NCBI GenBank assembly: GCA_964344305.1
Contig: CAYFMT010000003.1
Location: forward strand, 116,129 to 180,128
Source: JABMOV01 sp964344305
Lineage (GTDB): Bacteria > Fidelibacterota > Marinisomatia > Marinisomatales > JABMOV01
Direction of reading: 5' to 3'
Length of the DNA: 64,000 nucleotides
The notes below the pieces were generated by a model. That model did not search any database and was not told where the DNA came from. It saw nothing but the letters and a program-made list of their open reading frames with translations. Shown here piece after piece: positions 1-9,281 of the stretch; position 1 is the stretch's first letter, and every line of letters starts with the position of its first letter. Both the position numbers and the translations under genes were made by a program.

Positions 1-3000
1 TTTCTTGGTGCTAGTGAATTGACCAGCTTTGATCTGGTAAAGATATACACCGGCACTTACTTCACGTCCATAATCATCTGTTGCATCCCATTTAACATAT
101 CGGTGTCCGGCATCCTGTGATTCATTCACAAGTGTACGTACCTGACGTCCCATAAGGTCAAACACTGATATGGAAACAGTCGCTTTTTCTTTTAAGTCAT
201 ATTGAATCAATGTGGTTGGGTTGAACGGATTTGGATAGTTTTGATGCAATGCGAATTCTTCTGGAATTACCGTCATATCATTGTCATCCACGCCAACGCC
301 ACCAGTTTCCATAATACCGTATCCTACTTTCCAGGAGAATAATGGTTGGACATTGATATCAGCAGCACTGACCATATCAAAGTACATCAGTACATTGTCA
401 TCACCAGCTACCTGTCCCTGAACAGAAAGAATTGATCCATCACCTGGAACAATACCAGTGGAAAATTCATATCCAAGTGCTCCGAATGAACCATCTTCCT
501 GTTCCCCGGAACTTCCATCCATGGTTCCACTTGCAAAACGACCTGTCGGTGTCATGCTAAGGACTGTGTAATTCATAGGAACATCCAGCATGCGCACATC
601 AAAAACAAACACAGGTACAGTGTTATCCAATGCTACATCAAATGTAACCACATTGTTTTCGTCTGGAGCAGTTACATTTTCTATTGAGAATAATGCTTCC
701 GGTGTTCCAGCATAGAGATGTGATTCCACCACTTCTGTGTGCATTGGGAGATAGTTGATATCAGATACGACCAATTCATTGATATTTGGCAGAAGCTGAA
801 TTTCTGTTCCAGGAGGAGTATCTCCATTAATCAATAGCGTGATATCAGCCAATTTTCCAGTTCCTGCTGGAATCGGGTTCTGCAATGTATTATCAAACAT
901 GATTAACCTGACCTCACCATCAACAAAGGACAATGAAGTAGTCCAGGAAGAGAAGTCAATATAGTCTGTTGGTGTGAGGAAGTAAGGTGTGATATGATTG
1001 GGTGTACCTGAGAAGAACACCTGAATGCCATAAATATCCTGGGTTGAACTCAGAACAAATGGTACATCAATTAACGCCCCTGGATCACCAATTCCATGAC
1101 CAAAGAACAATGTCTGTGTTTCGATGGTAACGTGGAATTCACCAGCTTCAGATGTCCATGGCATTTCATTGTTGCTTAAATCAAGAACACTGGCGGTTGT
1201 GAAATCAACAGTTGCAATTCCTTCTTCGTCGCTGAATCCGCGAACGATAATCTGACAGATGGATCCATCACCAGCTGCGAGGGATGTTCCAAGGCTTATA
1301 CCTGTGATAGCCATGTCTCCACTTGGAAGGTCCACAACGTCCAAACTCCATGTTGAGGTCCGACCAGTTGATAAAATGGCTTCTGCAATGAAATAGTCAG
1401 GAATATCAGAAATTTCAAAATAGAAGAAGCTTATTTCTGTTTCATTTTCCAGGTAGATATCCAGTGTATCCGTGAACCCAGATAATGCGGCCCCATCACT
1501 GATAGATAATTCGATCCATTCCAGAGGTGTTGCCATCACTTCGTTTGAAGGTCCTGACTCACCACCAGGTGTGTACTCAGCTGTGACATAATAGTAATAA
1601 TCAACACTATTGGAAACATCCGTGTCAAGGTAATCTGTAACATCTGGTCCAAATGTATTCAGCAGTGAGAAACTCTGGTTATTCCCAGCTGAGCGATACA
1701 GGTTAAATCCAGATAATTCCCTGCTGGCATTTTCTGGTTCAGGTGAGATTGGATTTTCCCAATCCACTTTCATTTCGTAACTGATACCATTTGGATACTG
1801 ATCCACTACATCAGCCTTATCAGCTGTAATGACCCATTGACCTAATTCATTGAAATCGAAATGAACGACACGATCAATCTGCGCACCGGAGAAGTTCATG
1901 GAAATATCATCCACTGCCCATCCGGACGACCAGCCGCCATTATCGTTTGAATGGAATGCCACGTAGAGTTGAGGTGTACCGGCATACCCGGATAAATCAA
2001 CAGTTTCATTCACCCATTCAGCAGACGCAGTAATCGAAGCGACTTCTGTGAAATTGTTACCATCTGTGCTGACTTCGATATGGGCAGTCTGTCCATATGC
2101 GCCATCAAAATACGATTCAAAGTTTAATGTAATCATCTGTGCACCACCGGCATTAATGGATGGTGTAATCAGGTAGTCAACTGAACCATCATCATCAGCA
2201 GCATCGTCGTTGGAACACGCGTAAAGAGTATGAGGTGGTATTGTCCACCAATCACTGGAACCATCAGCCGTCACAAACCAGCCAATGGCTGAGTTTGTTG
2301 TCATAGTCCAACTGTCTGGTATAACACCTGCTTCAAAATCTTCTCCAAAACTTTCTGGGATAGGTCCATAAGGCGCATCCCACATTAATGGGATTTGGGC
2401 ATCCAGACCGGACACTGCCTCCAGGTTATGTGGTTCTTCAATGTATCCAGGAGTCACATGTACTACACCGGAATCTGCTGCAGCAATCCAGTAGGATCCA
2501 CCAATTCCATCAACAGCAACAGGTTCAAAAATTTCAACATTCACATAGCCTTCAAACGCGTTGTAATGAACTTCAAAATCAAGGGTAAGAACGGCACCAG
2601 TACCAACGGCGATATCCGTATTATTGGTATTATAGACAAGAATTCTTGTGCCAGTGGCCACTTCTGATGTTTCCACAGTAAACCCATCGGTTCTCGTGGT
2701 CGTTGCTGCAGATAAGAAGTCCAGATCATTCGGAAAATCTTTTACATCAAGTTGAAACCCACCAACGGGACCATCATTTTCCATATCCAGGGCGATAGTG
2801 ACGGTTTCAAGAACATCAGCTTCCGCATCTCCTAAATCAAATGATACAACTTCACCAATCTGTACGCCGCCAGCAGAGCCGGAAGATGCGAGGAGGGATC
2901 CACTACCGTCACTGACAACTAGACCAGAAATAGACATATCAATTACAGCGGAAAGGACATCAGCCCCATCAAATCCCAACCACATGATTGTATCAGACCC

Positions 3001-3324
3001 AGCAGGGATTGTACCTGCACTGGCAGGGTTGTAGAACACAACACGTGTTGTCATGTCTGAGAGCTGGTTGAATTCACCAACGAATTCTGTGTATTCCCCG
3101 GTGCTAATAGAGGTCATGGATATCCATGCAGGATCCAGTGATAAATCAAATTGGACGCCACCTACTTCATCTGTTGGACTATTTATTACAACCGGAACCC
3201 AGATATCTTCCGTGTAGCCATCCACTTCTGTGTCAAGTACATCCAGTGTAACCTGACCCATCGTGGGTACAAGCGCAAATAGTATGATCAGTGTCAGTGA
3301 TAATTTCTTCCAGATAATCCTCAT
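1..3324 (-). CDS. Secreted multidomain cohesin-like protein with T9SS sorting domain (3'-truncated)
   Basis: The frame is open from an ATG at 3324 (preceded by GGAGGG) to the window edge: 1108 codons, with probably only a few C-terminal residues missing. Residues 1-23 are a signal peptide. Five cohesin-like beta-sandwich modules follow at roughly 24-155, 157-300, 600-730, 735-865 and 870-1010. Between them are a cleaved-adhesin/MAM-like module (about 320-478, with the WAVDDISM ending typical of that fold) and a fibronectin III-like stretch (about 480-595). The C-terminus (about 1028 on) has the T9SS sorting pattern NYPNPFNPTT ... GVYLYQI. Proteins of this type are exported through Sec and then anchored or released at the surface by T9SS. 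Function is unknown: scaffold or adhesin is the likely role. The module calls come from sequence pattern only. Confidence 0.85.
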   Translation of the reverse strand, partial: MRIIWKKLSLTLIILFALVPTMGQVTLDVLDTEVDGYTEDIWVPVVINSPTDEVGGVQFDLSLDPAWISMTSISTGEYTEFVGEFNQLSDMTTRVVFYNPASAGTIPAGSDTIMWLGFDGADVLSAVIDMSISGLVVSDGSGSLLASSGSAGGVQIGEVVSFDLGDAEADVLETVTIALDMENDGPVGGFQLDVKDFPNDLDFLSAATTTRTDGFTVETSEVATGTRILVYNTNNTDIAVGTGAVLTLDFEVHYNAFEGYVNVEIFEPVAVDGIGGSYWIAAADSGVVHVTPGYIEEPHNLEAVSGLDAQIPLMWDAPYGPIPESFGEDFEAGVIPDSWTMTTNSAIGWFVTADGSSDWWTIPPHTLYACSNDDAADDDGSVDYLITPSINAGGAQMITLNFESYFDGAYGQTAHIEVSTDGNNFTEVASITASAEWVNETVDLSGYAGTPQLYVAFHSNDNGGWSSGWAVDDISMNFSGAQIDRVVHFDFNELGQWVITADKADVVDQYPNGISYEMKVDWENPISPEPENASRELSGFNLYRSAGNNQSFSLLNTFGPDVTDYLDTDVSNSVDYYYYVTAEYTPGGESGPSNEVMATPLEWIELSISDGAALSGFTDTLDIYLENETEISFFYFEISDIPDYFIAEAILSTGRTSTWSLDVVDLPSGDMAITGISLGTSLAAGDGSICQIIVRGFSDEEGIATVDFTTASVLDLSNNEMPWTSEAGEFHVTIETQTLFFGHGIGDPGALIDVPFVLSSTQDIYGIQVFFSGTPNHITPYFLTPTDYIDFSSWTTSLSFVDGEVRLIMFDNTLQNPIPAGTGKLADITLLINGDTPPGTEIQLLPNINELVVSDINYLPMHTEVVESHLYAGTPEALFSIENVTAPDENNVVTFDVALDNTVPVFVFDVRMLDVPMNYTVLSMTPTGRFASGTMDGSSGEQEDGSFGALGYEFSTGIVPGDGSILSVQGQVAGDDNVLMYFDMVSAADINVQPLFSWKVGYGIMETGGVGVDDNDMTVIPEEFALHQNYPNPFNPTTLIQYDLKEKATVSISVFDLMGRQVRTLVNESQDAGHRYVKWDATDDYGREVSAGVYLYQIKAGQFTSTKK

Positions 3325-3533
3325 GGACTCCCTCCACAACTATGTCTATTTGTAAAACCTTTGGTTTTCTGTAAAACCTTCTGAAATAATGAAGGCATTT
3401 TACCAGTATAATCGCTCTTAAGCAATAAATGAAAGTAATCATATTCTAGTCTAAATCCAGCAAAAAAATAAAGATCATACATAGCACTATAAAACTATGA
3501 CCTAACGCACAAGATCACGGGATCACATGGACC
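3325..3533. other. Intergenic region between secA and the T9SS protein
   Basis: 209 bases, AT-rich, between the secA stop and the start of the large secreted protein. It should hold the promoter of that protein. Two near-copies of the string TTTTACAGAAA/AAAACC occur around 3350-3380. No convincing terminator for an incoming gene and no RNA gene was seen. Confidence 0.3.
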
Positions 3534-6500
3534 CTAGGCCTGCGTATACCCTCTGCTTAGATACTGTTCGAGTTTTTTATACTTTATGGTAATTTTTTCA
3601 CCTGAAGGGCTAATGACCGTCACTTTTTCATTTCTGCCAATTTTTTCCTGTACAACAACTGGATTTCTGGTCTTTGATGCCTGTGCTGCTTCCTGTCGAT
3701 TGTCACTTCCTCCGGCAAAACCCATACCCGAAGTGTCAGCATGCTGCACCTGCACATTTCGCACCTGGGGCTGTTTTTGTGTCAATGGGATTCCGGTTCC
3801 CTGAATCTGGGTACGGTATAGTCGCTGGATAGTCTGGGCATTCATATCAGATATCATCTCCTGAAACATTTGAAATCCTTCAGATTTGTACTCCAGGAGT
3901 GGGTTTTTTTGTCCGTAAGCCCTCAAGTTAATTCCTTCTCGCAATTGATCCATACCATATAAATGATCTTTCCATTTCTCATCGATAGTGCGCAGAATAA
4001 CATATCGCTCAAACCCTCGCATGAAATCTTCAGGGACAAGCGATTCCCTGGCCTGATAGACCCCGTGTGCTTCATCGATCAAATACTGTCTAACCTCATC
4101 AGGTTTTATATCCTGAATGGGTTTGACTTTTTCGATTGATTCACGTGACGCATCCACTAGAATATGGGATGAAATTTTTTGCTGCAGACTGTCCCAGTCC
4201 CAGTTCTCTGGATGATCATGTTCGTATTGAGCCAATTCCTCATCAATAAATGATTCCATTATCTCCAGAACAGTATCTTTCATGTTTTTACCATGAAGTG
4301 CTTGATCCCTGATATCATAAACCACTTGACGCTGCTGATTCATGACATCATCGTATTCCAATAGGTGCTTTCTGATACCGAAATTCCGTCCTTCTACCTT
4401 CTTTTGTGCATTTTCAATCGCTCGTGTAACCATCCCATGGGTAATGACCTCGCCTTCCTCCAATCCCATCCTATCCATTACGGATGCAATGCGATCGCTG
4501 CTGAATAACCTCATGAGGTCGTCCTCAAGGGACAGGTAAAAACGTGATGAGCCCGGATCGCCCTGCCTGCCAGCTCGACCACGTAACTGAAGGTCAATCC
4601 TTCGGGATTCATGCCTCTCTGTTCCGATAATATGAAGTCCACCAAGCTCTTTGACTTCTGCTCCAAGTTTGATGTCAGTCCCTCGGCCAGCCATATTTGT
4701 TGCAATTGTCACACCTGAACGCTGGCCTGCTCTTGCGACAATCTCGGCTTCACTCTGATGCTGTTTTGCATTCAATACATTATGGGGGATTCCCCGTCTT
4801 TTCAGCATTCTGGAAAGCAATTCAGATACTTCAACTGTAATGGTACCGACAAGTGTCGGTTGACCATTTTTGTAACAATCAGCAATTTCATCAACCACCG
4901 CGTTGTACTTCTCTCGCTTTGTTTTATAGATGACATCATTCATGTCATTTCGGATCACGGAAACATTGGTTGGAATGACCGTTACGTCAAGATTATAAAT
5001 AGATCCGAGTTCTTCTGCCTCTGTTTCCGCTGTTCCAGTCATCCCTGATAATTTATCATATAACCTGAAATAATTCTGTATGGTGATGGTTGCGAGGGTC
5101 TGGGTTTCACGTTCAATGGATACATTTTCCTTCGCTTCCAGCGCCTGGTGAAGTCCGTCACTATAACGCCTTCCAGGAAGTACACGACCAGTAAACTCAT
5201 CCACAATAAGTACTTTGCCGTTCTGCACTACATAGTCCACGTCTTTCTCATATAGTGTATAAGCCCTCAGCAGTTGGTTAATGGTGTGGATTTTGCTGCT
5301 TCTTTCAGCATGAAGCTGATGTGCTTTTTCCTTTTCCTGTAGTCTTTCTGTATCGGTCAGGTCGGTTTTCTCATCAATATCATGCATGAGCTCAGCTATG
5401 TCTGGAATAATAAATGTTTCAGGATTATCCGGAGCCAGAACTTTTCTACCCTTGTCCGTGATATCGATAATATGTGATTTCTCCTCAATGGAAAAAAACA
5501 GGTCCTCATCTACTTCATGCATACGTTTATCGCGCATGTATTCAGATTCAATTCCATGTGCCAATTGTTTGGTCCCAGATTCCTGGAATATTTTCATCAA
5601 CTGTCTATGTTTTGGATACCCCCTGCTCGCCTGAAGTAACTTGTACCCTGCTTCTTTATCTTTGCCATCCTTAATCAGGTTTTCTGCTTCACGAACGAGA
5701 TCAGAAACAAGGGAGTTTTGTTTTCGAACAAGGTTTTGAATCAATGGTCTTAATTCTTTTGATTTGTTATCAGTTGGCGTGTCAACAGCACCAGAAATGA
5801 TAAGTGGTGTTCGAGCTTCATCAATCAGAACACTGTCCACCTCATCCACAATGGCAAAAGAATGACCGCGCTGAACCTGATCCTCTGGAGAAAGGGACAT
5901 ATTATCGCGCAGATAATCGAAGCCAAACTCATTATTGGTTCCATAGGTAATATCTTTTTTATACTCTTCTCTCCGCTGTGAATTATCCATGTTATTGAGT
6001 ATAAATCCCACAGATAAGCCCAACCGTTTATAAACTTCTCCCATCCATTCCGCATCACGCTGTGCCAGGTAATCATTGACGGTAATAACATGGACCCCCC
6101 TGCCTGTTAATGCATTCAGGTAAATGGGTAATGTCGCCACGAGCGTCTTTCCCTCACCCGTCTTCATTTCAGCCACTTTTCCATTGTGGAGAACAATGGA
6201 CCCAATGAGCTGTACATCGTATGGAACCATGTCCCAGGTGATGGTTTGCCCAACGCATTTCCAGGATGATCCAACCATTCGACGGCAAGTTTCCTTTACA
6301 ATAGCAAATGCCTCAGGAAGGATACTGTCGAGCGTTTCCTGCTCAGAAAGAAGTAATCGCTTACTGGTTTCATCCTTATCCCAGCCCTTTTCATCCGCTT
6401 CCTTTTCCAGGGATGCCCATTTATCCTGAAGTAAGGTCCTGAATTCCTGGGTACGATTGACCAGATCCTCATCTGTTTTTGACTCCAGGGTTTTGTAAAC

Positions 6501-6590
6501 ATCATTGATCTCCTCGACCAGTGGATAGAGAGATTTCACCTCCCTGTCTGACTTCGTACCAAAGATCTTTTTTAATATTGCCTGTACCAT
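3534..6590 (-). CDS. secA: Preprotein translocase ATPase SecA
   Basis: SecA is the cytosolic motor that drives unfolded preproteins through SecYEG. At 1018 aa it is longer than the E. coli protein (about 900) and matches the long FCB type, which has extra sequence inside the first nucleotide-binding/preprotein region. Walker A (MKTGEGKT) is at residues 142-149, the DEVD box and IDEARTPLIISG follow, and the second motor domain contains NMAGRGTDI and the arginine-finger stretch QLRGRAGRQGD. The C-terminus ends in a basic GEKITIKYKKLEQYL tail and lacks the CxCx8C[CH] zinc tail that contacts SecB and lipids. The start abuts the nusB stop without a gap, so the two are co-transcribed. Confidence 0.97.
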   Translation of the reverse strand: MVQAILKKIFGTKSDREVKSLYPLVEEINDVYKTLESKTDEDLVNRTQEFRTLLQDKWASLEKEADEKGWDKDETSKRLLLSEQETLDSILPEAFAIVKETCRRMVGSSWKCVGQTITWDMVPYDVQLIGSIVLHNGKVAEMKTGEGKTLVATLPIYLNALTGRGVHVITVNDYLAQRDAEWMGEVYKRLGLSVGFILNNMDNSQRREEYKKDITYGTNNEFGFDYLRDNMSLSPEDQVQRGHSFAIVDEVDSVLIDEARTPLIISGAVDTPTDNKSKELRPLIQNLVRKQNSLVSDLVREAENLIKDGKDKEAGYKLLQASRGYPKHRQLMKIFQESGTKQLAHGIESEYMRDKRMHEVDEDLFFSIEEKSHIIDITDKGRKVLAPDNPETFIIPDIAELMHDIDEKTDLTDTERLQEKEKAHQLHAERSSKIHTINQLLRAYTLYEKDVDYVVQNGKVLIVDEFTGRVLPGRRYSDGLHQALEAKENVSIERETQTLATITIQNYFRLYDKLSGMTGTAETEAEELGSIYNLDVTVIPTNVSVIRNDMNDVIYKTKREKYNAVVDEIADCYKNGQPTLVGTITVEVSELLSRMLKRRGIPHNVLNAKQHQSEAEIVARAGQRSGVTIATNMAGRGTDIKLGAEVKELGGLHIIGTERHESRRIDLQLRGRAGRQGDPGSSRFYLSLEDDLMRLFSSDRIASVMDRMGLEEGEVITHGMVTRAIENAQKKVEGRNFGIRKHLLEYDDVMNQQRQVVYDIRDQALHGKNMKDTVLEIMESFIDEELAQYEHDHPENWDWDSLQQKISSHILVDASRESIEKVKPIQDIKPDEVRQYLIDEAHGVYQARESLVPEDFMRGFERYVILRTIDEKWKDHLYGMDQLREGINLRAYGQKNPLLEYKSEGFQMFQEMISDMNAQTIQRLYRTQIQGTGIPLTQKQPQVRNVQVQHADTSGMGFAGGSDNRQEAAQASKTRNPVVVQEKIGRNEKVTVISPSGEKITIKYKKLEQYLSRGYTQA

Positions 6591-7031
6591 TTATCCATCA
6601 AGTTCTTTTTGTTCATTCATTTCTCTGTATACCGCATCCAGGATTCCATTGATGAACCCGGGACTCTCATCACTACTGTACTCCCTTGCAATTTCTATGG
6701 CCTCTGCAATGGACACTTTTGGTGGAACAGATTCCATCAAGTAAATTTCACAAATAGCCAACATCAAGATAAGCCGATCCAGCCTGGCAACCCGTTCAAA
6801 CCGCCAGTTCTCAAGGAATTTCTGTATTTTCTCTTCAGCCCAGGCCTGATGGTCCAACGTCTTCGAAAATAAGTCCGATACAAACTGACTATTTTTGTTA
6901 TCAAAGTCGTATCGTTCAAGAATGTCCTCCAGAACTTTTTCTGCATCATCCTGGGATATTTCCAGGGCAAAAAGAGCCTGGAGGACAGCCTCTCGCGCAA
7001 TTCGTCTGGGATGCTTATTAGACGTTGTCAC
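6591..7031 (-). CDS. nusB: Transcription antitermination factor NusB
   Basis: NusB binds boxA RNA with NusE (S10) and is part of rRNA antitermination complexes. The 146-residue length is normal. The N-terminal RRIAREAVLQALFALE helix and the later VSIAEAIEIAREYS ... FINGILDAV segment are characteristic of the all-helical family. The start is GTG at 7031, 14 bases inside the 3' end of the upstream leucine dehydrogenase gene, and the stop touches the secA start. It therefore sits in a translationally coupled chain leucine dehydrogenase-nusB-secA. Confidence 0.93.
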   Translation of the reverse strand: MTTSNKHPRRIAREAVLQALFALEISQDDAEKVLEDILERYDFDNKNSQFVSDLFSKTLDHQAWAEEKIQKFLENWRFERVARLDRLILMLAICEIYLMESVPPKVSIAEAIEIAREYSSDESPGFINGILDAVYREMNEQKELDG

Positions 7032-8124
7032 GCTTGCTCATGGTATTCTTCCGTGGAAGATACACATTTTTCAGTTTTGCCAGGTCTTCCATTCTTTTTT
7101 CTGCTACCCGGTTCCCAGCAATATGCGTTGGAATATTTTCTTCGTCAGATACTTTAAATATCTTCAGCAGCGTATCGTACACACCATCTGCCTGACTGAA
7201 AGCCCGTTCGCGATTATAGCCTTCAATTTCATTAGCAACATTGATCAATCCACCACTGTTGATGGCATAATCAGGGGCATATAGGATTCCCTTATCCTTC
7301 ACTTTTTGGCCATGATCAGATTCATTTTCAAGCTGATTGTTTGCTGCACCAGCAATGATGGAGCATTTCAGCTGATTTAGTGTTTTATCATTAATGGTTG
7401 CACCGAGTGCACAAGGAGCATAGATATCCACATCAAGACCATAGATTTCATCCAGTTCAACCACTGTGGCTCCGAATTCATTTTTAACCGCTTCAAGTGA
7501 TGCCTTGTCTACATCAGAAACATAGAGTTCAGCGCCACTATCATGCAAATGTTTGCAGAGATGATATCCTACATGCCCAACCCCTTGAACAGATACTTTT
7601 AAACCAGTAAGACTACCCTTTCCAAGTTGATGTTTTACAGCAGCCTGCATACCGACAAATACACCGTAAGCCGTCACAGGTGATGGATCACCGCTTCCGC
7701 CAAGTGCCCTTGAGATACCCGTTACATATTGGGTTTCCATTCGAACCCATTCCATGTCCCGGACACTTGTACCCACATCTTCTGCAGTGATATATCTTCC
7801 ACCTAATCCTTCAATAAATCTTCCAAATGAACGGAAAAGCAGTTCCGATTTCTCCGTCTTTGCATCACCAATGATAATGGATTTTCCACCACCAAGATTC
7901 AGACCGGCGAGGGCAGCCTTGTAGCTCATTCCCCTTGATAATCGAAGGACATCCCGCATGGCTTCCTGTTCTGTTGCATATGGAAGCATGCGACACCCCC
8001 CCAGTGCAGGTCCTATGGTCGTATCATGAATGGCAATAATGGATTTCAGTCCTGTATCTGGATCATTACAAAATACCACCTGTTCGTGGCTCTTCTTGTT
8101 CATGGATTGAAACACGTCTGACAT
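7018..8124 (-). CDS. Leucine dehydrogenase (Glu/Leu/Phe/Val dehydrogenase family)
   Basis: It catalyses NAD-dependent oxidative deamination of branched-chain amino acids to 2-oxo acids. The substrate-binding half contains MSYKAALAGLNLGGGKS, with the two family lysines around residues 69 and 81. The Rossmann motif GVGHVG is at about 181-186, and the ending has NVANEIEGY. The chosen ATG (8124) has AAGGA at good spacing. An ATG six bases upstream would overlap the Shine-Dalgarno, so it is less likely. The protein is 368 aa, normal for leucine dehydrogenase. The gene follows acyl-CoA dehydrogenase and thiolase, which fits leucine or short acyl-CoA degradation. Specificity for leucine over valine or phenylalanine is inferred. 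Confidence 0.88.
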   Translation of the reverse strand: MSDVFQSMNKKSHEQVVFCNDPDTGLKSIIAIHDTTIGPALGGCRMLPYATEQEAMRDVLRLSRGMSYKAALAGLNLGGGKSIIIGDAKTEKSELLFRSFGRFIEGLGGRYITAEDVGTSVRDMEWVRMETQYVTGISRALGGSGDPSPVTAYGVFVGMQAAVKHQLGKGSLTGLKVSVQGVGHVGYHLCKHLHDSGAELYVSDVDKASLEAVKNEFGATVVELDEIYGLDVDIYAPCALGATINDKTLNQLKCSIIAGAANNQLENESDHGQKVKDKGILYAPDYAINSGGLINVANEIEGYNRERAFSQADGVYDTLLKIFKVSDEENIPTHIAGNRVAEKRMEDLAKLKNVYLPRKNTMSKRDNV

Positions 8125-8140
8125 GATCATTCCTTTCAGG

Positions 8141-9277
8141 TTAATCGTATTCTTTTAATAACTCGCGTGCAATGACCAATTCCTGGATTTCACTGGTCCC
8201 TTCATAGATCTGTGTGATTTTTGCATCTCTCATCAGTCGTTCGACACCTGTTTCCTGCATGTACCCATATCCCCCATGAATCTGGACACATTCCCTGGAA
8301 GCATCTACCGCTGTCTGTGATGCAAAGAGTTTGGCCATTGCAGCTTCTTTTGAAAATGGTACGTGGTTATCTTTCATTCCGGCTGCACGATGAATCAACA
8401 ACCGTGCTGCTTCCACATTCGTTCCCATGGTGGCGATTTTTGATTGGATGGCACCAAATTCACCGATGGGTTTACCAAATTGTTTGCGTTCCTTTGCATA
8501 TGATACACTTTTTTCAAGTGCTGCCTGAGCAATACCCAGTGCCTGTGAGGCAATTCCTATTCGACCGCCATTTAGAGTGTTCATGGCTACACGGAACCCA
8601 TGTCCCGGGTCACCAATCATGTTTTTCGCAGGAACACGGCAATTGTCAAAATAGAGTTCACAGGTATCCGAACCACGGATTCCAAGTTTGTTCTCCTTTT
8701 CTCCTGTTGCAAAACCGGGTGTTCCCTTTTCTACAATAAAAGTGGAAATTCCTTTATACCCCACACCCTTTTCCGTAATGGCAAATACCAGAACTAGATC
8801 AGATGTTATGCCGTTAGTTACCCAGTTCTTCGTTCCATTGAGAATATAATGGTCGTCATCTTTTTCGGCGGTCGTTCTCATGTTGCTGGCATCAGAACCG
8901 GATTGGGGTTCACTTAAACTGAATGCTCCCAGCATTTCACCTGAAGCCAGTTTTGTCAAATAATACTTTTTTTGACTTTCATTTGCCCAATCGAGGAAAA
9001 TTTGACACACAAGGGAATTATTCACTGACATGACCACTGCGGCCGATGCATCTACACGTGAAATTTCTTCCATGGCAATTACGTAACTCAAGGCATCCAT
9101 CCCTGCACCATTCCACTGCTCAGGAACCATGACTCCCATGAAACCAAGTTCTCCCATCATGGTGATCTGGTCCTTTGGGAATGTTGCCGTATCATCCCTT
9201 TCGATTACTCCAGGACTTAGATGGTCCATAGCGAATTCACGGGCAGTTTGTTTGATGAGACTATGTTCTTCTTTCAT
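8141..9277 (-). CDS. Acyl-CoA dehydrogenase (short-chain type)
   Basis: A flavoprotein that introduces the alpha-beta double bond in acyl-CoA and passes electrons to ETF. The 378 aa include the family signatures AFSLSEPQSGSDAS (FAD/substrate loop), FGKPIGEFGAIQ, the QIHGGYGYM loop and the C-terminal IYEGTSEIQ, whose glutamate is the usual catalytic base of short-chain enzymes. It starts a few bases after the thiolase stop and is followed at 17 bases by leucine dehydrogenase. Butyryl-CoA, isobutyryl-CoA or isovaleryl-CoA are all possible substrates. The neighbouring amino-acid dehydrogenase favours a branched-chain or short-chain substrate. Confidence 0.9.
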   Translation of the reverse strand: MKEEHSLIKQTAREFAMDHLSPGVIERDDTATFPKDQITMMGELGFMGVMVPEQWNGAGMDALSYVIAMEEISRVDASAAVVMSVNNSLVCQIFLDWANESQKKYYLTKLASGEMLGAFSLSEPQSGSDASNMRTTAEKDDDHYILNGTKNWVTNGITSDLVLVFAITEKGVGYKGISTFIVEKGTPGFATGEKENKLGIRGSDTCELYFDNCRVPAKNMIGDPGHGFRVAMNTLNGGRIGIASQALGIAQAALEKSVSYAKERKQFGKPIGEFGAIQSKIATMGTNVEAARLLIHRAAGMKDNHVPFSKEAAMAKLFASQTAVDASRECVQIHGGYGYMQETGVERLMRDAKITQIYEGTSEIQELVIARELLKEYD

Positions 9278-9281
9278 GACC

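Noticed and set aside
2388..3034. Short plus-strand ORFs opposite the T9SS protein
   Set aside because: They lie antisense to a long, well-formed coding frame and show no family features.
8221..8797. 172-residue plus-strand ORF opposite acyl-CoA dehydrogenase
   Set aside because: His/Cys-rich low-quality composition, antisense to a clear enzyme gene.
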